Under the pieces are notes generated by a model, which was not told the DNA's origin, made no database searches, and worked only from the letters and a program-made list of their open reading frames with translations. Position numbers and translations under genes: made by a program. This document shows, one piece after another, positions 45,625-54,716 of a stretch of DNA of 64,000 nucleotides. Positions within the stretch are counted from its first letter, which is position 1. Every line of letters starts with the position of its first letter. Source of the DNA: Limnohabitans sp. 63ED37-2 (GTDB lineage Bacteria; Pseudomonadota; Gammaproteobacteria; Burkholderiales; Burkholderiaceae_C); NCBI RefSeq assembly GCF_001412535.1, contig NZ_CP011774.1, forward strand, positions 1,607,501 to 1,671,500. The letters run 5' to 3'.

Positions 45625-46320
45625 TCAGTCGCGCAAGACCTGCAGCACCTCAGATCTGAATTCGCGCCCATAAAGAATCAACACCACCAAGGCGGTGGCC
45701 AAGACCAGCGCCAGCGGTGAAAAAAACCAGGCCATGGCCGCAAAAGAAAAGTAATAGGCCCGCAAACCATCGTTGAAAGTCTCGGCGGCGGCACTGACCA
45801 AATTGCCCGCCCGCTGGGCGTAGTGTTGGCGATCTGACTCACCACTGGCAAAAGATTCTGGCGGCGGCATGCCACCAATGATCAGGGCGACAAATGTGTA
45901 TTGCCGCATCGACCAAGAAAACCGGAAAAAGGCGTACACAAAAATGCCCACCAGCACCAAAATTTTCAGCTCAAACACCAACAAGGGTGTGGGCTGGGCA
46001 AAGGGAATTTCGCCCACCAACTCGGCTGCTTTGTTGGTGGTGCCCAGCAAAGCAAACAGACCACCGATGATGATGATGCTGGTTGATGAAAAAAACGCCG
46101 GGGTTTGAGAGAGGTTCTGGGTGATCAGGCCATCGAGCATGCGCGGATCTCGCGCCGTGGTTTGAAGCATCCACTTCTGACGGTACTGGTTGGTGGTGGC
46201 GATCAGACTTTGGTCGCGCTTGCCGCGAATGCGGGCAAACCATGCGTAACCCACCCACAAAGCAAAAAAAGAAAACAGTGCCAGCCAATCGGCCCAGGGC
46301 AGCATGGAGATGATTTTCAT
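45625..46320 (-). CDS. DUF599-family inner membrane protein
   Basis: 231 aa with about four hydrophobic segments: residues 8-27 (WADWLALFSFFALWVGYAW), about 78-95 (IIIIGGLFALLG), 112-130 (LLVFELKILVLVGIFVYAFF, to 20 residues) and a C-terminal helix (PLALVLATALVVLILYG). The family is widespread in proteobacteria and has no assigned function. An internal ATG six codons in (46305) is an equally good start. It lies 45 bases upstream of dnaE on the same strand. Confidence 0.88.
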   Translation of the reverse strand: MKIISMLPWADWLALFSFFALWVGYAWFARIRGKRDQSLIATTNQYRQKWMLQTTARDPRMLDGLITQNLSQTPAFFSSTSIIIIGGLFALLGTTNKAAELVGEIPFAQPTPLLVFELKILVLVGIFVYAFFRFSWSMRQYTFVALIIGGMPPPESFASGESDRQHYAQRAGNLVSAAAETFNDGLRAYYFSFAAMAWFFSPLALVLATALVVLILYGREFRSEVLQVLRD

Positions 46321-46374
46321 GTCGCCATCCTAGCAAGTGAGGAGGGCTATCGGTCACCCCATGACCGTTTCCCA

Positions 46375-46413
46375 TTAAAAAAGCCGGTGCGATCGCCATC
46401 GCACCGGCTTTTT
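46375..46413 (-). terminator. Bidirectional terminator after the flavodoxin gene
   Basis: Stem GCCGGTGCGAT / ATCGCACCGGC with a four-base loop, flanked by A6 and T5, so it works on either strand. It lies 19 bases after the stop of the flavodoxin gene (minus strand) and before the DUF599 gene. Confidence 0.85.
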
Positions 46414-46431
46414 CAGTCTCACAGAAGCCGA

Positions 46432-46965
46432 TCAGCCGCGCAGCTTGGCTGCCACAGCAGCAACACGCTCGCCGTAGGCTTTGGCGGTGTCCAAATCGCC
46501 CTGGGGGATGTCTTCGGCGGGGCTGGTCGGGCCCACTTGCGCCATCACGCCGGAGTTGGAGCCGATGCGGTTGATGGTGCCATCGTTCATGGCGGGCTGA
46601 CCCACCCAAATCATGCCTTGCTGCTGGGACAAGGTGATGAAGTACTGGATGGTCGACAGTTTGTCGCCGCTGGGGCTGGCCGAGATGGTGAAGCCGCCAG
46701 CCACTTTGTCTTTCCAAGCGCTGGTGAACCAACGCTTGGAGGTGGCGTCTGCAAATTTTTTGAACTGCCACGAAGCCATGCCCATGTAAGTGGGCGAACC
46801 GAAGATGATCGCGTCGGCCGCGTCCAGGGCTGCCCAATCGGCGTCGGTGATGTTGCCATCGGCGTCAATGGCGATCACTTGCGCGTTGGCGCCTTGGGCC
46901 ACAAATTGGGCCACACGTTGGGTATGGCCGTAGCCGGAATGGTAGACAACAATGGTTTTAGCCAT
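46432..46965 (-). CDS. Flavodoxin-family NAD(P)H-dependent oxidoreductase (WrbA-like)
   Basis: 177 aa flavodoxin-like fold, cytoplasmic. The FMN phosphate loop is VVYHSGYGHTQRVA (residues 6-19) and the isoalloxazine-site segment is IFGSPTYMGMASWQFKKFAD. It resembles WrbA-type NAD(P)H:quinone reductases, though it is a little shorter than E. coli WrbA. It lies 39 bases downstream of the pirin gene and is probably cotranscribed with it, suggesting a quinone or electrophile stress role. Confidence 0.88.
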   Translation of the reverse strand: MAKTIVVYHSGYGHTQRVAQFVAQGANAQVIAIDADGNITDADWAALDAADAIIFGSPTYMGMASWQFKKFADATSKRWFTSAWKDKVAGGFTISASPSGDKLSTIQYFITLSQQQGMIWVGQPAMNDGTINRIGSNSGVMAQVGPTSPAEDIPQGDLDTAKAYGERVAAVAAKLRG

Positions 46966-47004
46966 GAGAAAACTCCTTCTATAAAAAGACAGTGGGAAAA
47001 AAAT

Positions 47005-47718
47005 TCAAGCGGCCAGATCGAACACCAGGACTTCGGCGTCCTGGCCATCGCTCAAGGCCAACGAAGACTCGGCTTGCAGCATCGCCGCGTCGCCCGCCAT
47101 CAGTGCTTGTCCATTGACCTGCAGCGCACCGCGCACCAAAAAAACATAGGCTTTGCGGGACGGGTTCAAGGGCAGGACGGCCTTTTCAGAACCATGGAAC
47201 AGGCCTGAGTACATGCGGGCATCGGCGTGGATTTCAACCGTGTGCGCGGCCGCATGGGCGTCCGATGCAGGCGCAGCCACCAAAGCCAGTTGCCCACGCT
47301 TGGCGCTCTCGGGCACCGACTTTTGCTCGTAACTGGGGGGGATGCCCCTCACATTGGGTTCAATCCAAATTTGCAAAAAGTGGGTTGGCTCGCCTTGGGC
47401 ATGGTTGAACTCGCTGTGTTGCACGCCTGTGCCTGCACTCATGCGCTGAACATCACCAGGTGGAATGCCCTTGACGTTGCCCATGCTGTCTTGGTGGGCC
47501 AAATTGCCCGACAGCACGTAGCTGATGATTTCCATGTCCCGGTGGCCATGCGTTCCAAAACCGGTACCGGGGTCGATGCGGTCTTCGTTGATGACGCGCA
47601 GGTTGCCAAAACCCATGTGGGCCGGGTCAAAGTAGTTGGCAAAAGAAAAGCTGTGATACGACTTGAGCCAGCCGTGGTCGGCGTAGCCACGTTCCTTGGA
47701 TTTGCGCAGGGTGAGCAT
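47005..47718 (-). CDS. Pirin family protein
   Basis: 237 aa bicupin of the YhaK/pirin type; several members have quercetinase (dioxygenase) activity and others act as redox sensors. The metal-site motif HGHRDMEIISYVLSG lies near residue 60, and QHSEFNHAQGEPTHFLQIW follows, with the expected His and Glu ligands. The N-terminus MLTLRKSKERGYADHGWLKS is typical. It is divergent from a LysR-type regulator, 160 bp away, and upstream of the flavodoxin gene. Confidence 0.92.
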   Translation of the reverse strand: MLTLRKSKERGYADHGWLKSYHSFSFANYFDPAHMGFGNLRVINEDRIDPGTGFGTHGHRDMEIISYVLSGNLAHQDSMGNVKGIPPGDVQRMSAGTGVQHSEFNHAQGEPTHFLQIWIEPNVRGIPPSYEQKSVPESAKRGQLALVAAPASDAHAAAHTVEIHADARMYSGLFHGSEKAVLPLNPSRKAYVFLVRGALQVNGQALMAGDAAMLQAESSLALSDGQDAEVLVFDLAA

Positions 47719-47878
47719 GGTTTTGTTCCTCGTGTGTGTTTGAGCTTCTTCTTGGACTTCTTATTGGGCTTCTTTACAGCCCTCCAAAGATGACTGAACT
47801 TTAGCGACCGTCATGCCCAGAAGCGTTGCGGCTGTTTGGTGGCATCATTCAAAATATTTCAACGATGTAACAACAATC
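47719..47878. promoter_or_regulatory. Divergent control region between pirin and lysR genes
   Basis: 160 bp. Next to the lysR start is an AT-rich imperfect inverted repeat TTCAAAATATTTCAA (47847-47861) inside ATC-N17-GAT, a plausible LysR-type operator. The assignment rests on position and symmetry only. Confidence 0.4.
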
Positions 47879-48817
47879 ATGCAAACCCCACGCGACTGGC
47901 TGACCCCTGAAGCCTTGAAGATGCTGCAAACCATTGGCCAACATGGCAGCTTTGCCGCGGCCGCCCGCGCCCTCAACCTGGTGCCCAGTGCCCTGACCTA
48001 TCGGGTGCGCCAAATCGAAGACGCGCTGGATGTGCTGCTGTTCGACCGCAGTGCCCGCCAAGCCGTGCCCACAGCCGCAGGTCGCGAATTGCTGCGCGAA
48101 GCCAGCCGTTTGCTGGACGACATGGACGCCGTAGCCAACCGCGTGCGCCGTGTCGCCACAGGGTGGGAGGCGGTGTTCACCGTGGCGGTCGACAGCATCG
48201 TCTCGCGCAGCGTGGTCATGGATTTGTGTGCCAGTTTCCTGGCGCTGGGTGCGCCCACACGCTTGCGGCTGCGCTACGAAACACTGTCGGGCACCTTGGC
48301 CGCGCTCACCTCGGGACAGGCTGACCTGGCCCTGGGTGTGGTGCTGGAGCCGGGTCTGAAAACCGACATCCGGCACGCGGTGCTGGGCGAGATTGCTTTT
48401 GTGTTTGCGGTGGCCCCGCACCACCTGCTGGCCCAAGCCCCCGAGCCGCTGGGGGACGCCGCCCTGCAACAGCACCGCGCCGTGGCTGTGGCCGACTCGG
48501 TCAGCCGAGGCACGGGCTTGACGATTGGGCTGCAAGGCGGGCAAGACGTGTTCACCGTGCCCGACATGCCCAGCAAACTCGAAGCCCAATTGCGCGGTCT
48601 GGGCGGCGGTTTTTTGCCCGAAACGCTGGCGCGTCCCTACATCGACTCTGGCCAACTGGTGGCCAAGCAAGTTCACACCCCCCGCAGCAACACCTGCCAC
48701 CTGGCCTGGCGCGACACCCCACAAACGCCCGCCGGACAAGCCCTGCGCTGGTGGCTAGGTCAGTTGGAGCGGCCCGCCACACGCGAGGCCTTATTGCGCC
48801 CTGTGCACCGGGTGTGA
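47879..48817 (+). CDS. LysR family transcriptional regulator
   Basis: 312 aa from the ATG at 47879. The N-terminal winged helix-turn-helix spans about residues 8-67 (HGSFAAAARALNLVPSALTY is the recognition region), and a type 2 periplasmic-binding-like effector domain follows (about 95-300). It is divergent from the pirin-flavodoxin pair, so by the usual LysR logic it probably controls those genes. The effector is unknown. Confidence 0.93.
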   Translation: MQTPRDWLTPEALKMLQTIGQHGSFAAAARALNLVPSALTYRVRQIEDALDVLLFDRSARQAVPTAAGRELLREASRLLDDMDAVANRVRRVATGWEAVFTVAVDSIVSRSVVMDLCASFLALGAPTRLRLRYETLSGTLAALTSGQADLALGVVLEPGLKTDIRHAVLGEIAFVFAVAPHHLLAQAPEPLGDAALQQHRAVAVADSVSRGTGLTIGLQGGQDVFTVPDMPSKLEAQLRGLGGGFLPETLARPYIDSGQLVAKQVHTPRSNTCHLAWRDTPQTPAGQALRWWLGQLERPATREALLRPVHRV

Positions 48818-48895
48818 AAACAGCCTCACCCAACAGACATCGGGGATAACCCACCCATGCCGTTCCAAAGCCCTTTTCTCAGCTAAAGTGAACCC

Positions 48896-49942
48896 ATGAA
48901 CACACCACACATCGCCATCATCGGTGTCGGCATGGCCGGCGTCACCTGCGCACGCACCTTGCGTCAAGCCGGACACAACGTCACCCTGTTTGAAAAAAGC
49001 CGAGGCCTGGGCGGGCGCATGTCCACCCGCGCCAGCGTGTTTGGCAGTTTTGACCATGGCGCCCAGTACTTCACCGTGCGTGACCCGCGCTTTGAGCTGG
49101 CCTTGGCCACCGCCCCCGGCGTGTGCAAACCCTGGAGCGCCAACGCCGTGCGTGTGCTCGACCCCAATGGCCGCGTGATCGAAGCTGGTCTGCCCGGCGG
49201 CGAGCGCCACTGGGTGGCCACACCCGGCATGAATGGCCTGGTCAAAGCCTGGGCCACACCCTTGGTGGAAGACGGTAATGTGCAACTGCAAACCCGCGTG
49301 ACACACATCTCACCCGACCCGCTCATGAAAAACGGCTGGCAACTGCACACCGAAAGCGACGACGGTGGTCAGCACATCTACGCGGGTTTTGACAAAGTCA
49401 TCCTGGCCATTCCGCCCGCCCAAGCACAGGCCCTGCTGGAAGCCTCAGGACAAAGCGCCTTGGCCGAACCACTGAAAGCGGTGCGGGTCGACCCCTGCTG
49501 GACTTTGATGCTGGCCTACCCACAGGCCGTGCAACCCGGCTTGATCACCATCGGACCGCAGTGGAACGCCGCCCGCAGCACACACCACCGCATCGCCTGG
49601 ATGGCGCGTGAATCGTCCAAACCCGGGCGCGAGCGCATCGAACGCTGGACCGTGCAGGCCAGTGCCCCCTGGTCGGCCGAGCACGTCAACGATTCGCCCG
49701 ATCGCGTCAAAGGCAAACTCATCAAGGCCTTTGCCGAAATCACCGGCATCCGTGTCACGCCGGACCACGCCGAGGTGCACCGCTGGTTGTATGCCAAAAC
49801 CGCCAAGCCTTTGGGCCAAAGCTTCATGTGGTCCAAAGCCCAAGGCATCGGCCTGTGCGGCGACTGGTGCCTGGGCCACCGGGTGGAAGACGCTTTTGTT
49901 TCGGGCCTGGAGCTGGCCTTGGCGGTGCTGCAAAAGCGCTGA
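48896..49942 (+). CDS. FAD-dependent amine-oxidase/renalase-like oxidoreductase
   Basis: 348 aa. The N-terminal Rossmann dinucleotide motif IIGVGMAGVTCARTL (residues 8-22) is followed by FEKSRGLGGRMSTR, the GG doublet that contacts FAD, and DHGAQYFTVRDPRF, typical of the renalase-like group. The C-terminus has the second FAD motif GLCGDWCLGHRVEDAF. There is no signal peptide. Substrate is unknown. It lies 19 bases before gluQ on the same strand. Confidence 0.9.
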   Translation: MNTPHIAIIGVGMAGVTCARTLRQAGHNVTLFEKSRGLGGRMSTRASVFGSFDHGAQYFTVRDPRFELALATAPGVCKPWSANAVRVLDPNGRVIEAGLPGGERHWVATPGMNGLVKAWATPLVEDGNVQLQTRVTHISPDPLMKNGWQLHTESDDGGQHIYAGFDKVILAIPPAQAQALLEASGQSALAEPLKAVRVDPCWTLMLAYPQAVQPGLITIGPQWNAARSTHHRIAWMARESSKPGRERIERWTVQASAPWSAEHVNDSPDRVKGKLIKAFAEITGIRVTPDHAEVHRWLYAKTAKPLGQSFMWSKAQGIGLCGDWCLGHRVEDAFVSGLELALAVLQKR

Positions 49943-49961
49943 TCACCCCCCGTGAAGCGGC

Positions 49962-50852
49962 ATGGCTGAGGTTTACACAGGCCGGTTTGCGCCTTCGCCA
50001 ACCGGCCTTTTGCATGCCGGCTCGCTGGTCGCAGCGCTGGCCAGTTGGCTGGACGCCCGCGACCATGGCGGCCGCTGGCTCGTGCGCATGGAAGACGTGG
50101 ACACCCCCCGCTGCGTGCCCGGTGCGGACCAGGCCATCTTGCATCAACTGGCGCGCTGTGGGCTCACGCCCGATGGCCCTGTGTTGTGGCAAAGCCAGCG
50201 TGGCGCCGCGTATGAACAAGCCCTGCAACACCTGGTGCACCAAGGCTGGGCCTACCCCTGCGGCTGCTCGCGCAAAGACATTGAATCGGCCCAAACCGTG
50301 GCTCGGCACCGAGCCGCCGTCTACCCCGGCACCTGCCGAGAGGGCCTCCAGGGCAAACCCGCACGCGCCTGGCGGCTGAATGTGCAGGCCGTACAAAAAG
50401 ATTTGGGTCTGCCTGCGGTCACACCATGGCACGACCGCCGCTTGGGGCCACAACAACAAAACGTGGCCGAAGAAGTGGGTGACTTTGTGCTGCGCCGCGC
50501 AGACGGTCTGTGGGCCTACCAGTTGGCGGTGGTGGTGGACGATGCCGAGCAAGGCATCACCCATGTGGTTCGGGGCCAGGACCTGGCCGACAACACGGCG
50601 CGGCAAATGGTGCTGCAACGCGCCTTAGGCCTGCCCACCCCCCAATACCTGCACACGCCCTTGGTGCTGGGGGCAGATGGCGACAAACTCAGCAAACAGA
50701 ACGGGGCCGGGGCGCTGGACCTGTCAGACCCTTGGGCTACCCTGGCGCAGGCAGCGCAGGTGCTCGGCTTGCCTGCCCAAGCTCCGCTGGACCAACTCCT
50801 GACGCAGGCACAGTCAGACTGGCGCCGCTTCTTTTTCTCGCGCACGGACTGA
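49962..50852 (+). CDS. gluQ: Glutamyl-Q tRNA(Asp) synthetase
   Basis: Truncated glutamyl-tRNA synthetase paralogue that attaches glutamate to queuosine in the anticodon of tRNA-Asp. The protein is 296 aa and lacks the anticodon-binding domain. The HIGH-like motif is in FAPSPTGLLHAGSL and the KMSKS-like motif is KLSKQN. A zinc-binding set is seen as CGCS with a later YPGTC. It could be cotranscribed with the upstream oxidoreductase. Confidence 0.95.
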   Translation: MAEVYTGRFAPSPTGLLHAGSLVAALASWLDARDHGGRWLVRMEDVDTPRCVPGADQAILHQLARCGLTPDGPVLWQSQRGAAYEQALQHLVHQGWAYPCGCSRKDIESAQTVARHRAAVYPGTCREGLQGKPARAWRLNVQAVQKDLGLPAVTPWHDRRLGPQQQNVAEEVGDFVLRRADGLWAYQLAVVVDDAEQGITHVVRGQDLADNTARQMVLQRALGLPTPQYLHTPLVLGADGDKLSKQNGAGALDLSDPWATLAQAAQVLGLPAQAPLDQLLTQAQSDWRRFFFSRTD

Positions 50853-51061
50853 ACCCATTGGGCGCAGGGCCATCGGCACGCGCCGGCGAAAAAGCGTGGC
50901 AACTGACTTCTTTGGCGTTCATAAGTACAAAAATTGCCAGGACCTCCACAGGTAAAATCAAAACCTTTGCTGCCAAGGGCAGTCCATGAAGCGAGCGCTT
51001 GGCGCCCGTTGCCACAAGAGCCTTCGGCTCTGCTTGTCCGATTCAACACCCAGACACACCC
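50853..51061. other. Gap upstream of the DUF3348 operon
   Basis: 209 bp without a gene. It holds a -10-like TAAAAT (50953-50958) without a clear -35, and a compact hairpin AGAGCC-TTC-GGCTCT (51017-51031) about 30 bases before the DUF3348 ATG that could act in the leader RNA. Confidence 0.4.
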
Positions 51062-51901
51062 ATGACGCGAGCCCAGCCGCGTGCCAGCGTTTACAGCGCC
51101 AGCCTGGTGCGTTTTCTGACCGAAAACGCCATGCTCAGCCCTGCCCGGCCGACAGAACAGGTCGGACAAAAACTCGGCGACTGGTTGGATTTTCGTCAGG
51201 CCATTGCCCTGCACAGCGTGCTGAACCCTGAGCCTGCAAACGCGCCACATTCCAAGGCGCTGCCAGCCCCCGCATCACGCCAAAGCCTGATCGCCCCCGA
51301 GGCCTTGACCAGGCACTTCACCCACGTTCGTGCCCAGTTGGTCGAGTCCATCACCCAAGGCGCACCTGCGGGTTCGGGCCTGGCACGCATCGACATGCCC
51401 GCCCCGGTTTTGGACGAACCGCTGGACATCAAAACCGCCTTTGAGCCTTACCGCCGATTTGTGGCCGCACACCAGCGTCAAATGGAAAGCACCGTGCGCA
51501 GCTTGCGGTCCCGGTTGCGCCAGCAGCTCAGCCAGCGCGGCAGCGCAGCGCAGCAGCTGGCCGCACTCGATGCGGCTTTTGAAAACATCCTGGTCGAACG
51601 CGAAGCGGTGCTGCTGGCCAAAACTAGCAAGCTGCTCGAAAAACGCTTTGTGCAAGCACTCAAGCTGCACCTGCAAGAGCAGGCCAAAGCCGACCAAGAG
51701 GCCTTGGCCACCGAAGCCGCAGCACCTGCCGCCGAAGGTATCCATCGGCCGACTTCAAGCCTCAGCCCCCAGCCCAACCCCAACCCCTGGCTGATGCCTC
51801 TTCGCGAAACCCTTCGCCAGGCCTTGTTGGCCGAACTCGACACACGGCTGCAACCAGCCCTCGGTTTGCTCGAAGCCATCACCTCTGAAACCGAACAATA
51901 A
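51062..51901 (+). CDS. DUF3348-family protein, first gene of a stator-like operon
   Basis: 279 aa from the ATG at 51062; the longer frame upstream is not supported. It is soluble, Ala/Gln/Arg-rich and mostly helical, with no signal peptide or membrane segment. A conserved-looking N-terminal part (SLVRFLTENAMLSPARPTEQ) and a central helical, coiled-coil-prone part (about residues 125-205, with SLRSRLRQQLSQRGSAAQQL) are visible. No catalytic motif is recognisable. It lies two bases before the MotA-like gene, so it is probably a cytoplasmic partner of that complex. Function unknown. Confidence 0.85.
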   Translation: MTRAQPRASVYSASLVRFLTENAMLSPARPTEQVGQKLGDWLDFRQAIALHSVLNPEPANAPHSKALPAPASRQSLIAPEALTRHFTHVRAQLVESITQGAPAGSGLARIDMPAPVLDEPLDIKTAFEPYRRFVAAHQRQMESTVRSLRSRLRQQLSQRGSAAQQLAALDAAFENILVEREAVLLAKTSKLLEKRFVQALKLHLQEQAKADQEALATEAAAPAAEGIHRPTSSLSPQPNPNPWLMPLRETLRQALLAELDTRLQPALGLLEAITSETEQ

Positions 51902-51903
51902 CA

Positions 51904-54075
51904 ATGAAACGTTTTTCTTTTTCGATCGCATTTGGCCTGGGCGCCTTGGCCCTGATCTGGGTGGCCGCGGCCGTGGCCAGCAGCCACTTTTTGGTGCTGG
52001 TCATGACACTGCTCATTGGCGCGGTGTATGGCTTTGGTGCCTGGGAGTTGCGCCAATACCGTGCCACCACCACCGCACTCGACCAGGGCCTGACCCAAGT
52101 CCCCGCAGATCTGGTCCATCTGAGCGACTGGGTACTCACCCTGCCTTTGGCCTTGCAAAACCCGGTGCGCCAAAGGGTGCAAGGCGAGCGTGTGGCCTTG
52201 CCCGGCCCGGTGTTCACCCCTTACTTGGTGGGCCTGCTGGTCATGCTGGGCATGTTGGGCACTTTTTTGGGCATGGTGGTCACACTCAACGGCGCGGTTT
52301 TTGCGCTCGAGGGCACCAACACCCTTGCAGGTGTGCGGGCCGCGTTTTCTGAACCCATCAAAGGCCTAGGCCTGGCTTTTGGCACCTCGGTCGCAGGTGT
52401 GGCTTCTTCGGCCATGCTGGGCCTGATGAGCAGCCTGGCCCGGCGTGAACGCGCCCTGTCTTCGCAGCACCTGGACACCCTGGCCCACACCCAACTGCAG
52501 CGTTTTTCGCTCGCGCACCAGCGGCAAGAAAGCTACCTTGCCTTGCAGCAGCAAGCCCAGGCCCTGCCCCAAGTGCTGCAGCAACTGCAGGCCTTGATGG
52601 CACAAATGGCCAGCAACACCGAGTTGACCCACACCCAACTCTTGACCAGCCAGCACAGCTTTCAAGAAAAGGTGCAGCAAGAGGTGCACAAAGCCTACAC
52701 GGGCCTGGCGCAATCGGTGGACCAGTCGCTGCGCACCAGCCTGAGTCAAAGCCTGCAACTGGCCACCGACAGCATTCGCCCGGTGGTGCAGGCCACCATG
52801 ACCCAATTGACCGAACAGGCCAAAGCCCTGAACGACCGCCTACTGCACAACACCCAACTGCAACTGGGCGAGGTGCACACGCAGCTCACCGCCACCGCCA
52901 CCACCCTGGCGCAAACCAGCGCCCAAACCCTGAGCCAGCACGAACAAACCAACCAGCGCATGAGCGAGCGCGTGGGCCAGACCCTGGAGGCCTTCAGCCA
53001 GAACTTCGAGCGCAGCGCCCAAGCCTTGGTCGTGCAAGTGGGCAGCGCACAAGCGGCCCAACACGCCCAACAAAGCAGCGCCGACCAGCAGCGCCTGGAG
53101 AGCTGGCAAACCGCGCTGAACAGCATGGCCGATGGGCTGCAGCAGCAGTGGCAAACCTCGGGCACGCAGACCCTGGCCCAGCAACAAGCCATTTGCGACA
53201 CCCTGGCCCGCACGGCACAAGACATCAGCACCCACAGCCAAACCCAGGCCACCCAAACCCTGGCCGACATCACCCGCTTGTTGGCCAGCAGCGAAGCGCT
53301 GGTGCAAACCCGCATCGCCGCCGAAGCGCAGTGGACCGCCCAACACAGCCAGAGGGCCGAAGAACTCTCAGCGCTCCTGCGCCAGGAACTGACCGCCCTG
53401 CGCCAAGCGGAAGACGAGCGCGGCCAAGCTGCCGTGGCGCGACTGGCCGAGCTGCAAAGCACCGTCACGGCCCACCTCAGCACCTTGGGCACCGCCTTGG
53501 AGGCGCCCATCACCCGCCTGATCGAAACCGCCTCCGAAGCGCCCAAAGCCGCGGCCGAAGTCATTGGCCAGCTGCGTCAGGAAATCTCGGTCAGCGTGGC
53601 GCGTGACAACGCCTTGCTGGAAGAGCGCACCCGCATTCTGGGCACGCTCAGCACCTTGCTCGACGCGATCAACCACGCGTCCACCGAGCAGCGCGGTGTG
53701 ATCGACGCACTGTTGGTGAGCAGTCAAGCATCGCTGATGCAGACCAGCGAGCAGTTCCAGCAACACGTCGCGAAAGAAACCGACAAATTGGGCGGCATCG
53801 CCGCGCAAGTCACCGCCAGCGCGGTGGATGTGGCGAGCCTCGGCGAGAGCCTGGGTTTTGCCGTGCGGGCCTTCGGCCAGACCAATGAACAACTCATGGC
53901 CCAATTGCAGCGCATCGAACAGGCTTTGGACAAATCGATGACGCGCAGCGACGAGCAACTGGCCTATTACGTGGCGCAAGCCCGCGAGATCATTGACCTG
54001 AGCATCGGCAGCCAAAAGGACGTGCTGGATGCCCTGCAGCGCCGCACCGACCTGGTCAGTGAGGGGGCCATCTGA
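51904..54075 (+). CDS. DUF802 protein: MotA/TolQ-like membrane channel with long cytoplasmic tail
   Basis: 723 aa. Hydrophobic segments lie at about 6-26, 28-47, 103-133 and 150-178, a four-helix plan like MotA. The last two (LVGLLVMLGMLGTFLGMVVT and KGLGLAFGTSVAGVASSAML) resemble the pore helices of the MotA/TolQ/ExbB/ZorA superfamily, with the small-residue GT/GLAFGT pattern. Residues about 180-723 form a continuous, helical, Gln/Ala/Thr-rich coiled-coil tail without further membrane segments. The stop shares a base with the next start (TGATG). Predicted role: ion-conducting subunit of a rotary-type motor. No flagellar genes are present. The function is not known. Confidence 0.85.
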   Translation: MKRFSFSIAFGLGALALIWVAAAVASSHFLVLVMTLLIGAVYGFGAWELRQYRATTTALDQGLTQVPADLVHLSDWVLTLPLALQNPVRQRVQGERVALPGPVFTPYLVGLLVMLGMLGTFLGMVVTLNGAVFALEGTNTLAGVRAAFSEPIKGLGLAFGTSVAGVASSAMLGLMSSLARRERALSSQHLDTLAHTQLQRFSLAHQRQESYLALQQQAQALPQVLQQLQALMAQMASNTELTHTQLLTSQHSFQEKVQQEVHKAYTGLAQSVDQSLRTSLSQSLQLATDSIRPVVQATMTQLTEQAKALNDRLLHNTQLQLGEVHTQLTATATTLAQTSAQTLSQHEQTNQRMSERVGQTLEAFSQNFERSAQALVVQVGSAQAAQHAQQSSADQQRLESWQTALNSMADGLQQQWQTSGTQTLAQQQAICDTLARTAQDISTHSQTQATQTLADITRLLASSEALVQTRIAAEAQWTAQHSQRAEELSALLRQELTALRQAEDERGQAAVARLAELQSTVTAHLSTLGTALEAPITRLIETASEAPKAAAEVIGQLRQEISVSVARDNALLEERTRILGTLSTLLDAINHASTEQRGVIDALLVSSQASLMQTSEQFQQHVAKETDKLGGIAAQVTASAVDVASLGESLGFAVRAFGQTNEQLMAQLQRIEQALDKSMTRSDEQLAYYVAQAREIIDLSIGSQKDVLDALQRRTDLVSEGAI

Positions 54076-54716
54076 TGCCCGAGCAAGACGCCGACATCGA
54101 ATCCACCTCGCCCACCTGGATCTCGTTTGCTGACCTGATGACCGGCTTGCTGGGCGCATTTGTGCTGCTGCTGGTGGGTGTGATGGCCGCGCAACTGGAC
54201 ATGGCCTCGCGGCTCGAAGACGAGGTGCAAAAGCGCCAGATCGAAGAACAAAAACGCCTCTCGCTCGAAAACGCCTTGGCCATTCCGCTGGCCAGTGGCC
54301 GGATCACCCTGAACAACGGCCGCATCGGCATCAGCGGCAAACTGCTGTTCAAGCTCAACTCGGACCAGCTCGAGCCCGAAGGTCGCCAACTGCTCAAAAG
54401 CCTGGTGCTGCCGCTGCGCAGCTACCTGCAAACGCGCGACGAGATGCTCATGGTCAGCGGCTTCACCGACGACCGGCAGATCACCAGCCGCAACCGGGAA
54501 TTTGCGGACAACTGGGAACTCTCGGCCCAGCGGGCCCTCACCGTCACGCGCACCTTGATCGAAGAAGGCATGCCCGCGTCCATGCTGTTCGCCGCCGCTT
54601 TTGGCCAAGAACAAGCCCTGGTGCCCAACACCAGTGAACAAGCCCGCGCACAAAACCGCCGTGTGGAAATGGCCCCGGTGCCCAAAGCCAACAACACGGC
54701 CCGAACCGCGCCATGA
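54075..54716 (+). CDS. OmpA/MotB-like peptidoglycan-binding membrane protein
   Basis: 213 aa. One membrane helix at about residues 17-37 begins WISFADLMTGLLGAFVLLLV. The Asp at position 20 sits where MotB has its proton-carrying Asp. A short charged linker (about 45-66) leads to an OmpA-like domain with FKLNSDQLEPEG, VSGFTDD, NWELSAQRALTV and QNRRVEM, the peptidoglycan-binding signature. The topology is therefore N-in with a periplasmic C-terminal domain. It is coupled to the MotA-like gene (TGATG) and overlaps DUF2894 by four bases. Confidence 0.92.
   Translation: MPEQDADIESTSPTWISFADLMTGLLGAFVLLLVGVMAAQLDMASRLEDEVQKRQIEEQKRLSLENALAIPLASGRITLNNGRIGISGKLLFKLNSDQLEPEGRQLLKSLVLPLRSYLQTRDEMLMVSGFTDDRQITSRNREFADNWELSAQRALTVTRTLIEEGMPASMLFAAAFGQEQALVPNTSEQARAQNRRVEMAPVPKANNTARTAP

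Noticed and set aside
52441..54072. DNA tandem repeats in the DUF802 tail
   Set aside because: The Gln-rich words recur irregularly; no fixed-period DNA repeat is visible, so this is a protein composition bias.
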